Of a stretch of 12,370 nucleotides of DNA, positions 1 to 6,015 are shown in pieces. Where the stretch lies: the NCBI GenBank assembly GCA_022562835.1, contig JADFOM010000045.1, forward strand, positions 1 to 12,370, read 5' to 3'. Each line of letters starts with the position of its first letter. Within the stretch, counting starts at the first letter, position 1. The notes beneath the pieces were generated by a model. That model was not told the origin of the DNA and searched no databases. It saw only the letters and a list, made by a program, of their open reading frames with translations. This DNA is from Acidobacteriota bacterium (GTDB taxonomy: Bacteria; Actinomycetota; Acidimicrobiia; Acidimicrobiales; SHLQ01). Position numbers and translations under genes: made by a program.

Positions 1-359
1 AGAAGTCCTTGCTGCCTTTTCCAAGAAGGCAGATTAGGTCTACAATACTAACTGCCTCTTCTGGGAGGAACCTATATGTTTATCAGGCTTTTGATTTAGG
101 GAAAAGGGGTCAGTAGGGAAAATGGGTCAGGCTTTTGATTTAGGTATTGACAGTTTTTCGGACTCGTCCTAATGTGTAGTAGCCAGTATGTGATCTGACG
201 ATTAGGCGCAAAAAAAAGGCCCAACCCGTTTTTCAGTCCTTTTTTAAAGAGGCTATTCATTCTCATCCTGTCCATGATTCTAGTCTCGCAATGCTCATAC
301 TATGACATCAACTGCAACTCCCGATATCTGAAGTCATCAGATGTCATCAAAAAACCAAC
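1..359. other. Gene-free left end with short direct repeats and hairpins
   Basis: I see no credible protein gene here. The region is AT-richer than the rest. It contains a perfect 7-bp hairpin (12-18 with 26-32), whose second arm could instead pair with 52-62. It also has nested direct repeats at 83-144, an A8/T6 inverted pair (212-219 with 238-245, loop 18), and an inverted repeat of 8 bp (302-309 with 340-347) downstream of the minus-strand tRNA. Short ORFs entering from this side (from 274 and 341) only translate the tRNA antisense. It looks like intergenic space or the degraded edge of a small mobile or REP-type element. Confidence 0.5.
83..144. repeat. Nested direct repeats with GGGGTCAG/GGGTCAG motif
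   Basis: TCAGGCTTTTGATTTAGG occurs twice exactly, at 83-100 and 127-144 (period 44). Between and overlapping them lie GGGAAAAGGGGTCAG (99-113) and GGGAAAATGGGTCAG (116-130), which differ at one base. From recall, GGGGTCAG-type boxes often flank genes for REP-associated or IS200-like Y1 tyrosine transposases, but no transposase gene is present here. The repeats are seen directly; the link to a Y1 element is inference. Confidence 0.6.
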
Positions 360-444
360 CGGAGCAGGAGGGATTCGAACCCCCGGTACCTTTCGGTACA
401 ATGGTTTTCAAGACCATCGCATTAAGCCGCTCTGCCACTGCTCC
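360..444 (-). tRNA. tRNA-Ser (anticodon UGA)
   Basis: Read on the minus strand from 444, the molecule has a 7-bp acceptor stem (GGAGCAG with CTGCTCC) and discriminator G at 360. The anticodon stem is ATGGT/ACCAT around loop CTTGAAA, giving anticodon TGA, which decodes UCA and related serine codons. A long variable arm (TACC-GAAA-GGTA type) marks it as a class II serine tRNA, and the T loop reads TTCGAAT. CCA is not encoded, since GGTT follows the acceptor stem. No intron or truncation is seen. A T-rich stretch follows the 3' end, but I see no clear terminator. Confidence 0.96.
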
Positions 445-779
445 GATGTCCCATCGTCAGCGTGAAACGCCAGCCGCGGACTTGGGGTCAATTCTAGCCG
501 ATCGGCCTCGGCAATCAAGGACAAAAAGCCCCTCCCAAACGTCCGCCCAACTCGCCTGGCTGCCGATCCTGCCCCGTCTACGACTCCGTAGTGCGGGCAT
601 GTCTTGGGTCTTGAAACGAGCCATGTTTTGCTGTAAACAAGAACCTTTTCATTGATGAAGCGTACTGGGGTTCTACGTAGAGTGATGCCGCTTAAACCCT
701 GGGAAGAGGCAAGTCGTTGTCCCCGCCGCTAGATCATCCTTGCGGGAAAGGACTTGCATGCGTGAAAAGGAAAGGACCT
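445..779. other. Divergent intergenic region between tRNA-Ser and the moxR operon
   Basis: This 335-nt stretch must carry promoters for both directions. The minus-strand tRNA promoter is annotated separately. For the plus-strand operon I see no convincing -35/-10 pair. A perfect 10-bp palindrome, TCTACGTAGA, lies at 672-681, about 100 nt upstream of the moxR start, and could be an operator or chance. A purine-rich ribosome site (GGAAAGGA) ends just before the ATG at 780. No protein gene is supported here: the plus-strand ORF at 341-655 is an antisense translation of the tRNA plus spacer. Confidence 0.5.
491..518 (-). promoter_or_regulatory. Predicted sigma70-type promoter for tRNA-Ser
   Basis: On the minus strand TTGATT (513-518) and TAGAAT (491-496) are separated by 16 bp. 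These match the -35 and -10 consensus at four and five of six positions. The -10 lies 46 nt upstream of the mature tRNA 5' end, which would leave a leader of about 40 nt for RNase P to remove. This is pattern matching only; no transcription start is known. Confidence 0.55.
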
Positions 780-1769
780 ATGGCCACAGATATAAAACAA
801 ATTGGTGATCTTGTCCAAGAGAAGAGCGCGTTCGTCGCTACGCTGATGGCGGAGCTGGACAAGACCGTCATTGGGCAGCGATACATGCTAGAACGCATGC
901 TGATCGGGCTGCTGGCCAATGGGCACGTCCTGCTGGAAGGCGTGCCGGGACTGGCCAAGACCCTCGCGGTCACGGTCCTGTCCAAAGCGATCGGCGTCGA
1001 GTTTCGTCGCATCCAGTTCACACCCGATCTCTTACCGGCGGATCTGATTGGGACGCAGATCTATCGACAGTCGGATGGCGAGTTCTATACGCGCAAGGGT
1101 CCGCTCTTTGCGAACATCGTCTTGGCCGACGAGATCAACCGGGCACCGGCCAAGGTGCAGAGTGCCCTCCTGGAAGCGATGCAGGAGCGACAGGTCACGA
1201 TCGGGGACGAGACCTTTGCCCTGCCCAGTCCCTTTCTCGTGCTCGCCACCCAGAACCCCATCGAGCAGGAGGGCACCTATCCCTTGCCGGAGGCCCAGCT
1301 CGATCGTTTTATGCTCAAGGTGAAGATCGATTACCCGGACAGCACGCAGGAACGGCAGATCCTGGACAGGATGGCGGTGACCAGTCCGCGTATCGAAACG
1401 CAAACGGTCGTCAGTGCTCAAGACATCACGGACGTGCGGAGCGTGGTCGATGAGATCTACATCGACGACAAGATCAAGGACTACATTGTCAATATCGTCT
1501 GTGCCACGCGCGACCCCAAGGCCCATGGATTGGATCTGGCCCAGTTCATCAGTTTCGGTGCCTCCCCCCGGGCCACCATCTTCCTGGCCGTTGCGGCCAA
1601 GGCGCATGCCTTCCTGCGGCAACGTGCGTATGTGACACCCCAGGACATCAAGAGCATCGGCATGGATGTGCTGCGCCACCGCGTTATCGTCAGCTACGAG
1701 GCCGAGGCGGAGGACATCGACAGCGAGGATGTCGTCAAGATGATCTTCGACAACATTGAAGTCCCCTAA
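780..1769 (+). CDS. MoxR-family AAA+ ATPase
   Basis: A 329-residue ATPase of the MoxR branch of AAA+ proteins, cytosolic chaperones that usually act with von Willebrand A or DUF58 partners in assembly of enzymes or envelope complexes. Visible motifs are Walker A GVPGLAKT (54-61), Walker B IVLADE (113-118), sensor 1 ATQNP (156-160), QLDRF (173-177), the sensor-2 region with SPRA, and the C-terminal AAA lid. I chose ATG 780 because GGAAAGGA precedes it closely and homologues start near here. A TTG 63 nt upstream would add 21 residues of non-family sequence. It is the first gene of an operon: the DUF58 gene starts 22 nt after its stop. This pairing is the classic MoxR-DUF58 (BatA/B-like) arrangement. 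The exact target complex is unknown. Confidence 0.95.
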   Translation: MATDIKQIGDLVQEKSAFVATLMAELDKTVIGQRYMLERMLIGLLANGHVLLEGVPGLAKTLAVTVLSKAIGVEFRRIQFTPDLLPADLIGTQIYRQSDGEFYTRKGPLFANIVLADEINRAPAKVQSALLEAMQERQVTIGDETFALPSPFLVLATQNPIEQEGTYPLPEAQLDRFMLKVKIDYPDSTQERQILDRMAVTSPRIETQTVVSAQDITDVRSVVDEIYIDDKIKDYIVNIVCATRDPKAHGLDLAQFISFGASPRATIFLAVAAKAHAFLRQRAYVTPQDIKSIGMDVLRHRVIVSYEAEAEDIDSEDVVKMIFDNIEVP

Positions 1770-1791
1770 GGGAGCAGACAGAAAGCAGACC

Positions 1792-2667
1792 ATGTTACCT
1801 GAAGAGCTGATCAAGAAGATCAGGTACATTCAGATATTTTCCTCCCGGGCTGTGAATGCCAGTTTCGCAGGTCAGTATGAGAGCGTCTTCAAGGGCCGCG
1901 GCATGCAGTTCGACGAGGTTCGTGAGTATACGCCCGGCGATGACATTCGCGACATCGACTGGAACGTGACGGCCCGGACGGGAAAGGCCTACATCAAACG
2001 CTTTGTGGAAGAGCGGGAGATGACGCTGCTCTTTGCGGTCGATCTGAGCGCGTCGGGAGAGTTTGGCACCGTCAACAAGATGAAGAATGAATTGGCCGCC
2101 GAGTTCTGCGCCGTCCTCGCCTTTGCCGCCTCCAAGAACAATGACAAGGTGGGCCTGCTCATCTTCACCGACCGGATTGAACTCTACATCCCCCCCAAGA
2201 AGGGCAGCCGCCACGTCCTGCGTCTGATCAGAGAACTGCTGGCCTTCGAGATGCCCAAGCGAAAGACCGACATCCCCTTGGGTCTCGATTATGTCGCCAA
2301 GGTGTTGCGAAAGCGTGCCACGGTCTTTGTGGTCTCGGACTTCATCGAAACGGGGTACAAGAAATCGCTCAGTCTGTTGAACAAGCGTCATGATGTGGTT
2401 GCCGTGCCGGTACGAGACCGTGTGGAAATGGCCATGCCCAACGTGGGCCTCATTGAATTGGAGGATGCCGAGACCGGCGAGGTCCTCCTGGTCGATACGG
2501 CCAGCGGGCAGTTTCAGCGGGGCTACAGCGGACGCAGCCAGGCGGACTTCGACGACCTGACCGCCCTGCTCCGTTCGATCAACGTGGACAGCATACCCAT
2601 TCAGACGGATCAACCTTATATGCATGACCTGGTGCAGTTCTTTCATATGCGCCATCGACGATTCTAG
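1792..2667 (+). CDS. DUF58 domain protein, vWA-like partner of MoxR
   Basis: A 291-residue DUF58 protein. The family signature PGDDIRDIDWNVTART is at about 48-63 and FKGRGMQFDEVREY just before it. A vWA-like fold follows, with a metal-site motif DLSAS (D84, S86, S88). No membrane segment is obvious, so it is probably cytosolic. I chose ATG 1792 because homologues begin with an MLP-EEL-KKI-type sequence. A TTG at 1756 would overlap moxR and adds nothing conserved. The ribosome site is weak (a GGGAG sits too far upstream), so translation may be coupled to moxR. Proteins of this family work with the adjacent MoxR ATPase, often beside vWA membrane proteins and TPR proteins. Here the next gene is also a TPR protein, which fits, but the process served is unknown. 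Confidence 0.94.
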   Translation: MLPEELIKKIRYIQIFSSRAVNASFAGQYESVFKGRGMQFDEVREYTPGDDIRDIDWNVTARTGKAYIKRFVEEREMTLLFAVDLSASGEFGTVNKMKNELAAEFCAVLAFAASKNNDKVGLLIFTDRIELYIPPKKGSRHVLRLIRELLAFEMPKRKTDIPLGLDYVAKVLRKRATVFVVSDFIETGYKKSLSLLNKRHDVVAVPVRDRVEMAMPNVGLIELEDAETGEVLLVDTASGQFQRGYSGRSQADFDDLTALLRSINVDSIPIQTDQPYMHDLVQFFHMRHRRF

Positions 2668-2674
2668 AGAAGGA
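2668..2674 (+). promoter_or_regulatory. Strong ribosome binding site for the 58-codon ORF
   Basis: AGAAGGA lies immediately after the DUF58 stop and 8 nt before ATG 2683. It is one of the best Shine-Dalgarno sites in the left half. It supports 2683, outside most of the palindrome, as a used start codon, and so supports the leader ORF or a displaced original gene start. Confidence 0.6.
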
Positions 2675-2682
2675 TTTGATCA

Positions 2683-2859
2683 ATGCCCAGAAGTCATCCC
2701 AACACCAGTTTTGCAACGAGATTGAGCGAGAAGCCCGTGGTCAAGGCGGAGGTGAAAAAGGCTCGGAGGCGTACTGAAGTACGTCGAGAACCTTTTTCGC
2801 CGACAACGCAGATCCACGGGCTTTGCAGCCAATCGCAGTCGAAAGGGGTGTTGGGATGA
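2683..2859 (+). CDS. Hypothetical 58-residue ORF through the palindromic repeat, coupled to the foldase gene
   Basis: An open frame of 58 codons starts at ATG 2683 with an excellent ribosome site. It reads through almost all of the 176-bp palindrome without a stop. It ends at TGA 2857-2859, overlapping ATG 2856 of the next gene as ATGA. The product is basic and low in hydrophobic residues, with no recognised domain: it starts MPRSHPNTSF and has a KKARRR stretch near residue 28. It is probably not a functional protein. It could be a leader peptide that couples translation of the foldase gene to DUF58, or the debris of an original start displaced by insertion of the repeat. The frame, ribosome site and overlap are seen directly; the role is inference. 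Confidence 0.35.
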   Translation: MPRSHPNTSFATRLSEKPVVKAEVKKARRRTEVRREPFSPTTQIHGLCSQSQSKGVLG

Positions 2860-2864
2860 CTTCT
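2689..2864. repeat. 176-bp nested palindromic element with 18-bp perfect terminal inverted repeats
   Basis: AGAAGTCATCCCAACACC (2689-2706) is exactly inverted at 2847-2864. Further arms are nested on the same centre (about 2776.5): AAGCCCGTGG (2731-2740) with CCACGGGCTT (2814-2823), GGTGAAAAAGG (2751-2761) with CCTTTTTCGCC (2791-2801, one mismatch), and GTACT-GA-AGTAC (2771-2782). The RNA or single-stranded DNA could fold into one long imperfect hairpin. The core resembles repeats with GAGGCGTACT...AGTACG that I recall from Nitrospira intergenic regions. The right terminal repeat contains the start codon and first codons of the downstream gene. It may be a MITE-like or REP/BIME-like element; no transposase is adjacent. 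Confidence 0.85.
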
Positions 2865-3896
2865 AGTGACAGTCCGTTAGACTTTTCTCTACCTGCCGCC
2901 CCAGGCCCAGGATCCGGCGGGTCTAAACTGATTATTCTATTGTTGTTGGTGCTGATCGCCCTGGCGGCCGCCAATCTGTACTTTGTCGGCCGAGGCCCGA
3001 GCGTCGCAGGAGAGACGAATCCCTCCGGTTCGGCTCGACTGAAAGCGGAGCAGACCAAGGCCCTGGCCTCGAAACTGGCCCAACGGAATCTCTACGACGA
3101 AGCCGCCGGCGTGTGGCAGGAGTATCTGGGTCAAGCCGACTTGGACCCCGCCGAACGGGCCAACGCCCTCTTCCAGATCGGCACCCTGCTGGAAAAGGCG
3201 GAGCAGTACGACCGGGCGATCACGCATTTTTACCGCAGCGAGATGTGGGCCAAGGTGCCCGAACTGGAGTCTCTGATCTACAGCCACATCAAGACCTGTT
3301 TCGAGAAGCTCGGTCGCTTCTCGGCCCTGCGCTACGAACTCATGGATCGGACCAGCTATAAGGGGCGCGACGACTCCTCCGGCGTCGTGGTGGCCCAGAT
3401 CGGTCCGGAGCAGATCACGGAGGCCGATCTAAAGGGCTTGATTGAAAGCCGCATCGAAAGTCAACTCGCACCCATGGCCTCATTCATGCCCCCCGACCAG
3501 TTGGCCGAACAGAAGAAGCGGATGTTGGAACAGTTCCAAGACAAACAGGCCCAGCAGCAGGTTCTGCGCAGCTATCTCGTGCAGGAGATCCTCTACCGGC
3601 AGGCCCTGGAAGAAGACCTGCTGGCCGACGAGCATGTTAAGAAGCAGATCAGTGAACTGACTCAAGACATATTGGCCCAGGAACAGATCACGCGTCAACT
3701 GGCGTCGAAGATCAACATTACCGAGGGGGATCTGAAGACTTACTACAGCGCGAACCTGACGCAGTACCAAGAGCCACGCATGGCCCAGATCAGCCACATT
3801 CGAGTGGCGGCCGAGTCTGCCGCCCAGGCGGCAATCAGTCGCATCAAGGAGGGCGTATACGCAGGAAAGGCGCAAGACCTGGGCCTCGGCGCGTGA
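2856..3896 (+). CDS. TPR and SurA-type foldase (peptidyl-prolyl isomerase), truncated at the junction
   Basis: A 346-residue ORF starting at ATG 2856, preceded by AGGGG inside the palindrome. Residues about 24-45 form one membrane segment (KLIILLLLVLIALAAANLYF), so the rest is probably periplasmic or extracytoplasmic. Residues about 60-150 look like TPR helices (DEAAGVWQEYL, ANALFQIGTLLEKAEQYDRA). Residues about 170-300 are a helical SurA/PrsA-type chaperone domain. A PpiC parvulin domain begins near AQISHIRV and ends abruptly after ISRIKEG (about 3854). The final 14 residues to the TGA at 3894 do not resemble a PpiC domain and are probably foreign sequence read in frame. As a SurA/PrsA-like protein it would assist folding of exported proteins. 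The membrane-TPR-foldase order beside MoxR/DUF58 is unusual. The truncation probably reflects the junction rather than biology. Confidence 0.8.
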   Translation: MTSSDSPLDFSLPAAPGPGSGGSKLIILLLLVLIALAAANLYFVGRGPSVAGETNPSGSARLKAEQTKALASKLAQRNLYDEAAGVWQEYLGQADLDPAERANALFQIGTLLEKAEQYDRAITHFYRSEMWAKVPELESLIYSHIKTCFEKLGRFSALRYELMDRTSYKGRDDSSGVVVAQIGPEQITEADLKGLIESRIESQLAPMASFMPPDQLAEQKKRMLEQFQDKQAQQQVLRSYLVQEILYRQALEEDLLADEHVKKQISELTQDILAQEQITRQLASKINITEGDLKTYYSANLTQYQEPRMAQISHIRVAAESAAQAAISRIKEGVYAGKAQDLGLGA

Positions 3897-3901
3897 CGTC
3901 A
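3855..3901. other. Probable junction between two unrelated genomes
   Basis: Left of here the foldase gene stops in mid-domain. Right of here a minus-strand gene ends 2 nt beyond the foldase stop codon, and gene content, start-codon use and base composition change. No insertion-sequence end, tRNA or integrase marks the boundary. An assembly chimera of co-occurring bacteria is the simplest explanation, and a real recombination is the alternative. The exact joining base cannot be fixed without the intact homologues. Confidence 0.65.
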
Positions 3902-5506
3902 CCGATCCTGCAAGGCCAGCCATGCCTTTCGTTGATCGAGGACCCAGCGTGTGGCCTCGAGTGGGTCCTGACCGCGCGACGCTCGATGACACACCGCGGC
4001 CATTGGGTCGCCGAGGGCCAACAAGAGATCTGCGGACTCGAACGTCTCCAGGAGGGTGGCTGCGAGATCGAGGCCAATTGCGCCGTGATCGATCCAGCGC
4101 ACACCGTCAATACGAGGTCTGTCGTGCAATCGCCGAACAAACTGTCGAATCGCGACCATCCGCTGTTGACGTGACGGTCGGCGACTCTTGAGTATCGAGA
4201 TGAGCAGATCCAGCTCAGCTCGGTAATCGCGGCGAGGGCTCGTCCTGCCCTCGTTCGCCACAAAACCCCAGTTTCGTTCGCCGCGTGGCGTCATCGTCAG
4301 CATCGCTGATCGAAACTTGTACAACGAGCGCCAGGACCGGTCGTCGAGCAACGAGGTGAGCCCGCCCGGTGACGTGAGGTAGTTCAGTCCGTAGGCGAGC
4401 ACCTGCCCGCCGGTCCTACACGCCAGAGCGTCTGCTCCCCTGCGGGCTGTGGCGGCCTCAAACGCTGTTACGAAAAGAGGTCCAGGCCCACCCTGCTGCG
4501 GACCAGAAGCCACTTGGGAGCGCGCGATGGGCACAAACGGTCCGTCGACAGCGTTCACGAACTCAGGCGCGAATGGGGCCGATGGCGAATCGAGGCTGTC
4601 GGTAAACGCCGACGACGTCGGATCCGCGAACCGTGCATAGTGCCCGGTCTGCCAACCGTCGGCCATTCGCTGATTTGCACGTGCGATGACCTGCTCGGGT
4701 GTGCGTTCATTGAATTGCACGATGGTGTATCCATCGATGAGTGGTCCGGGTCTGAACGAGTGGGGAATGACCTTGGAGTGTCTATGGATCTCGTAGTCTC
4801 GATCACCCGCGTCGAAAAAGAATCGTGCTTCGGGGACACCCGGCCACATGCAGTACCGCAACCTGTCCCGTACCGGCAGATTCGCGAGTTGTGACCAATT
4901 CCGCTCGTCATCGACATGGAGAAACGCATGGACGAGGCGAACCCGGATGCTCGGATCAAGGGTCGGATGGCGACTGGCCAACATCGGCCGAGGATCCTGT
5001 TCCATGAATTCGTCAGCGTGTAGCACCCCGATCCAGTTGTCCACCCCGTAGCGACGTCGGGCCTCGTCGAGCAGATATTGGCGTGCGCCATCTCGCGTCG
5101 GTGCTGTGCCGAGCAGATCTTCATCACGGGCGATGAAGACGACCTCCTCGAACGATGCAAGGATCGCTTCGGTTGCGGGCCTCTGCTCCGTGGTTCCATC
5201 GAGCACCAGAATGCGGTCGAACCAACGGCGGGCGTTGGACAACATCTCCTCGAGGATGTCGACCTCGTTCTTGACGAGTAGCAGCCCTATCAGGCGATCT
5301 TCATCGCCGATCGCGCCGATGTGGCCAACACGCCAAGGGTTGCAGTGATGCAGCACCAGCGACGGCTGAGCCACAACTTCTCGCATGCGATTTCGACCGG
5401 GCACACGCCCACGTCGGCGTGGCCAGCGATAACGCGCAACAGCCGTCGTCAAACGTTCCCCAGCCTGGCTTGATCGGAAGTCGATACTGGTGGTCCTCCT
5501 CCACAT
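3899..5506 (-). CDS. Glycosyltransferase family 2-like protein
   Basis: Up to 535 residues. Near 70-170 it has the features of the GT2-like group that starts with LLLVKNE (75-81), then DRILVLDGT (97-105), and an acidic HADEF (163-167) in the position of the metal-binding DxD. Such proteins transfer sugars from nucleotide donors to polysaccharide or glycoconjugate acceptors; acceptor and donor are not recognisable. The C-terminal 300 residues are family-specific and unassigned. The start is uncertain. ATG 5506 would leave 12 bp to the divergent VOC gene and gives a basic, poorly conserved-looking N-terminus. ATG 5386 (residue 41) is a plausible alternative but lacks a ribosome site. The stop at 3899-3901 falls at the probable junction, so the C-terminus may be natural or shortened. 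Confidence 0.7.
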   Translation of the reverse strand: MWRRTTSIDFRSSQAGERLTTAVARYRWPRRRGRVPGRNRMREVVAQPSLVLHHCNPWRVGHIGAIGDEDRLIGLLLVKNEVDILEEMLSNARRWFDRILVLDGTTEQRPATEAILASFEEVVFIARDEDLLGTAPTRDGARQYLLDEARRRYGVDNWIGVLHADEFMEQDPRPMLASRHPTLDPSIRVRLVHAFLHVDDERNWSQLANLPVRDRLRYCMWPGVPEARFFFDAGDRDYEIHRHSKVIPHSFRPGPLIDGYTIVQFNERTPEQVIARANQRMADGWQTGHYARFADPTSSAFTDSLDSPSAPFAPEFVNAVDGPFVPIARSQVASGPQQGGPGPLFVTAFEAATARRGADALACRTGGQVLAYGLNYLTSPGGLTSLLDDRSWRSLYKFRSAMLTMTPRGERNWGFVANEGRTSPRRDYRAELDLLISILKSRRPSRQQRMVAIRQFVRRLHDRPRIDGVRWIDHGAIGLDLAATLLETFESADLLLALGDPMAAVCHRASRGQDPLEATRWVLDQRKAWLALQDR

Positions 5507-5518
5507 TCCGGCGAGCGC

Positions 5519-6004
5519 ATGATAGGTGTTGTAAGCGTGACCTCTGAACTTGACTCATCCGACAACAGCCTGTCGCTGCCCCCGATCGATCAAGTGGCCT
5601 ACATGGTTGCTGATCGCGACGAGGCGGTTGCCCGCCTTGAACCACTGTTCGGGCCATTCGAAACGATGGACGTCGACAACCCTGGGTCTATCTACAAGGG
5701 AGACGAACACGACGTCTCGCTGCGGCTCGCGTTCGGGCGAAGTGGCGACCTGGAGATCGAACTGATCGAACACGTTTCAGGCCTTTCACCACACAAGGAC
5801 TGGTATGACGAGCACGGCGAGAGCATCTTTCACGTTCGCTTCAAGGTCGACGATGTCGATGCCTACCTGGCTTGGTTCGAGGACGAGGGCAACGAAACCA
5901 TCTGGTACAACGCCTCGCTAGCTGAACACGGCATCAAGTATGCGTACAGCCAGGCTCCCCCGGCTAAGGGCGGACACATTTTCGAGTTCGTGCAGGGTTT
6001 CTAG
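5519..6004 (+). CDS. VOC (glyoxalase/epimerase-fold) family protein
   Basis: A 161-residue protein of the vicinal oxygen chelate superfamily, with paired beta-alpha-beta-beta-beta modules. It begins the fold at PPIDQVAYMVAD and ends it at GGHIFEFVQGF. Candidate metal ligands are Q25 (DQVAY), E81 (LEIEL), H105 (IFHVRF) and E156 (IFEF). This Gln/Glu/His/Glu set is the one used by human glyoxalase I. Methylmalonyl-CoA epimerase, which is also in this superfamily, has a His first. Possible functions are a lyase, epimerase or dioxygenase-like role on a small organic substrate; I cannot choose. Start ATG 5519 is 12 bp from the divergent glycosyltransferase ORF. GTG 5537 is an alternative (155 residues). 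It converges with the LLM gene, 11 nt apart. Confidence 0.85.
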   Translation: MIGVVSVTSELDSSDNSLSLPPIDQVAYMVADRDEAVARLEPLFGPFETMDVDNPGSIYKGDEHDVSLRLAFGRSGDLEIELIEHVSGLSPHKDWYDEHGESIFHVRFKVDDVDAYLAWFEDEGNETIWYNASLAEHGIKYAYSQAPPAKGGHIFEFVQGF

Positions 6005-6015
6005 ATAGCCCCCTG

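Noticed and set aside
212..245. A-tract and T-tract inverted pair as a bidirectional terminator
   Set aside because: The stem is nearly all A-T pairs with an 18-nt loop, too weak to call a terminator.
326..342. Small hairpin downstream of tRNA-Ser as its terminator
   Set aside because: Stem of six pairs with no T tract following it on the minus strand.
341..655. Plus-strand ORF of 104 codons at the tRNA
   Set aside because: Its first part is the antisense translation of tRNA-Ser, a common false gene; the rest is spacer.
1032..1829. Long minus-strand open frame (265 codons) opposite moxR
   Set aside because: It is a shadow of the moxR coding strand: codon pattern follows the plus-strand gene and the product has no recognisable domain.
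1795..2655. Long minus-strand open frame (286 codons) opposite DUF58
   Set aside because: Antisense shadow of a clear DUF58 gene; no ribosome site or domain of its own.
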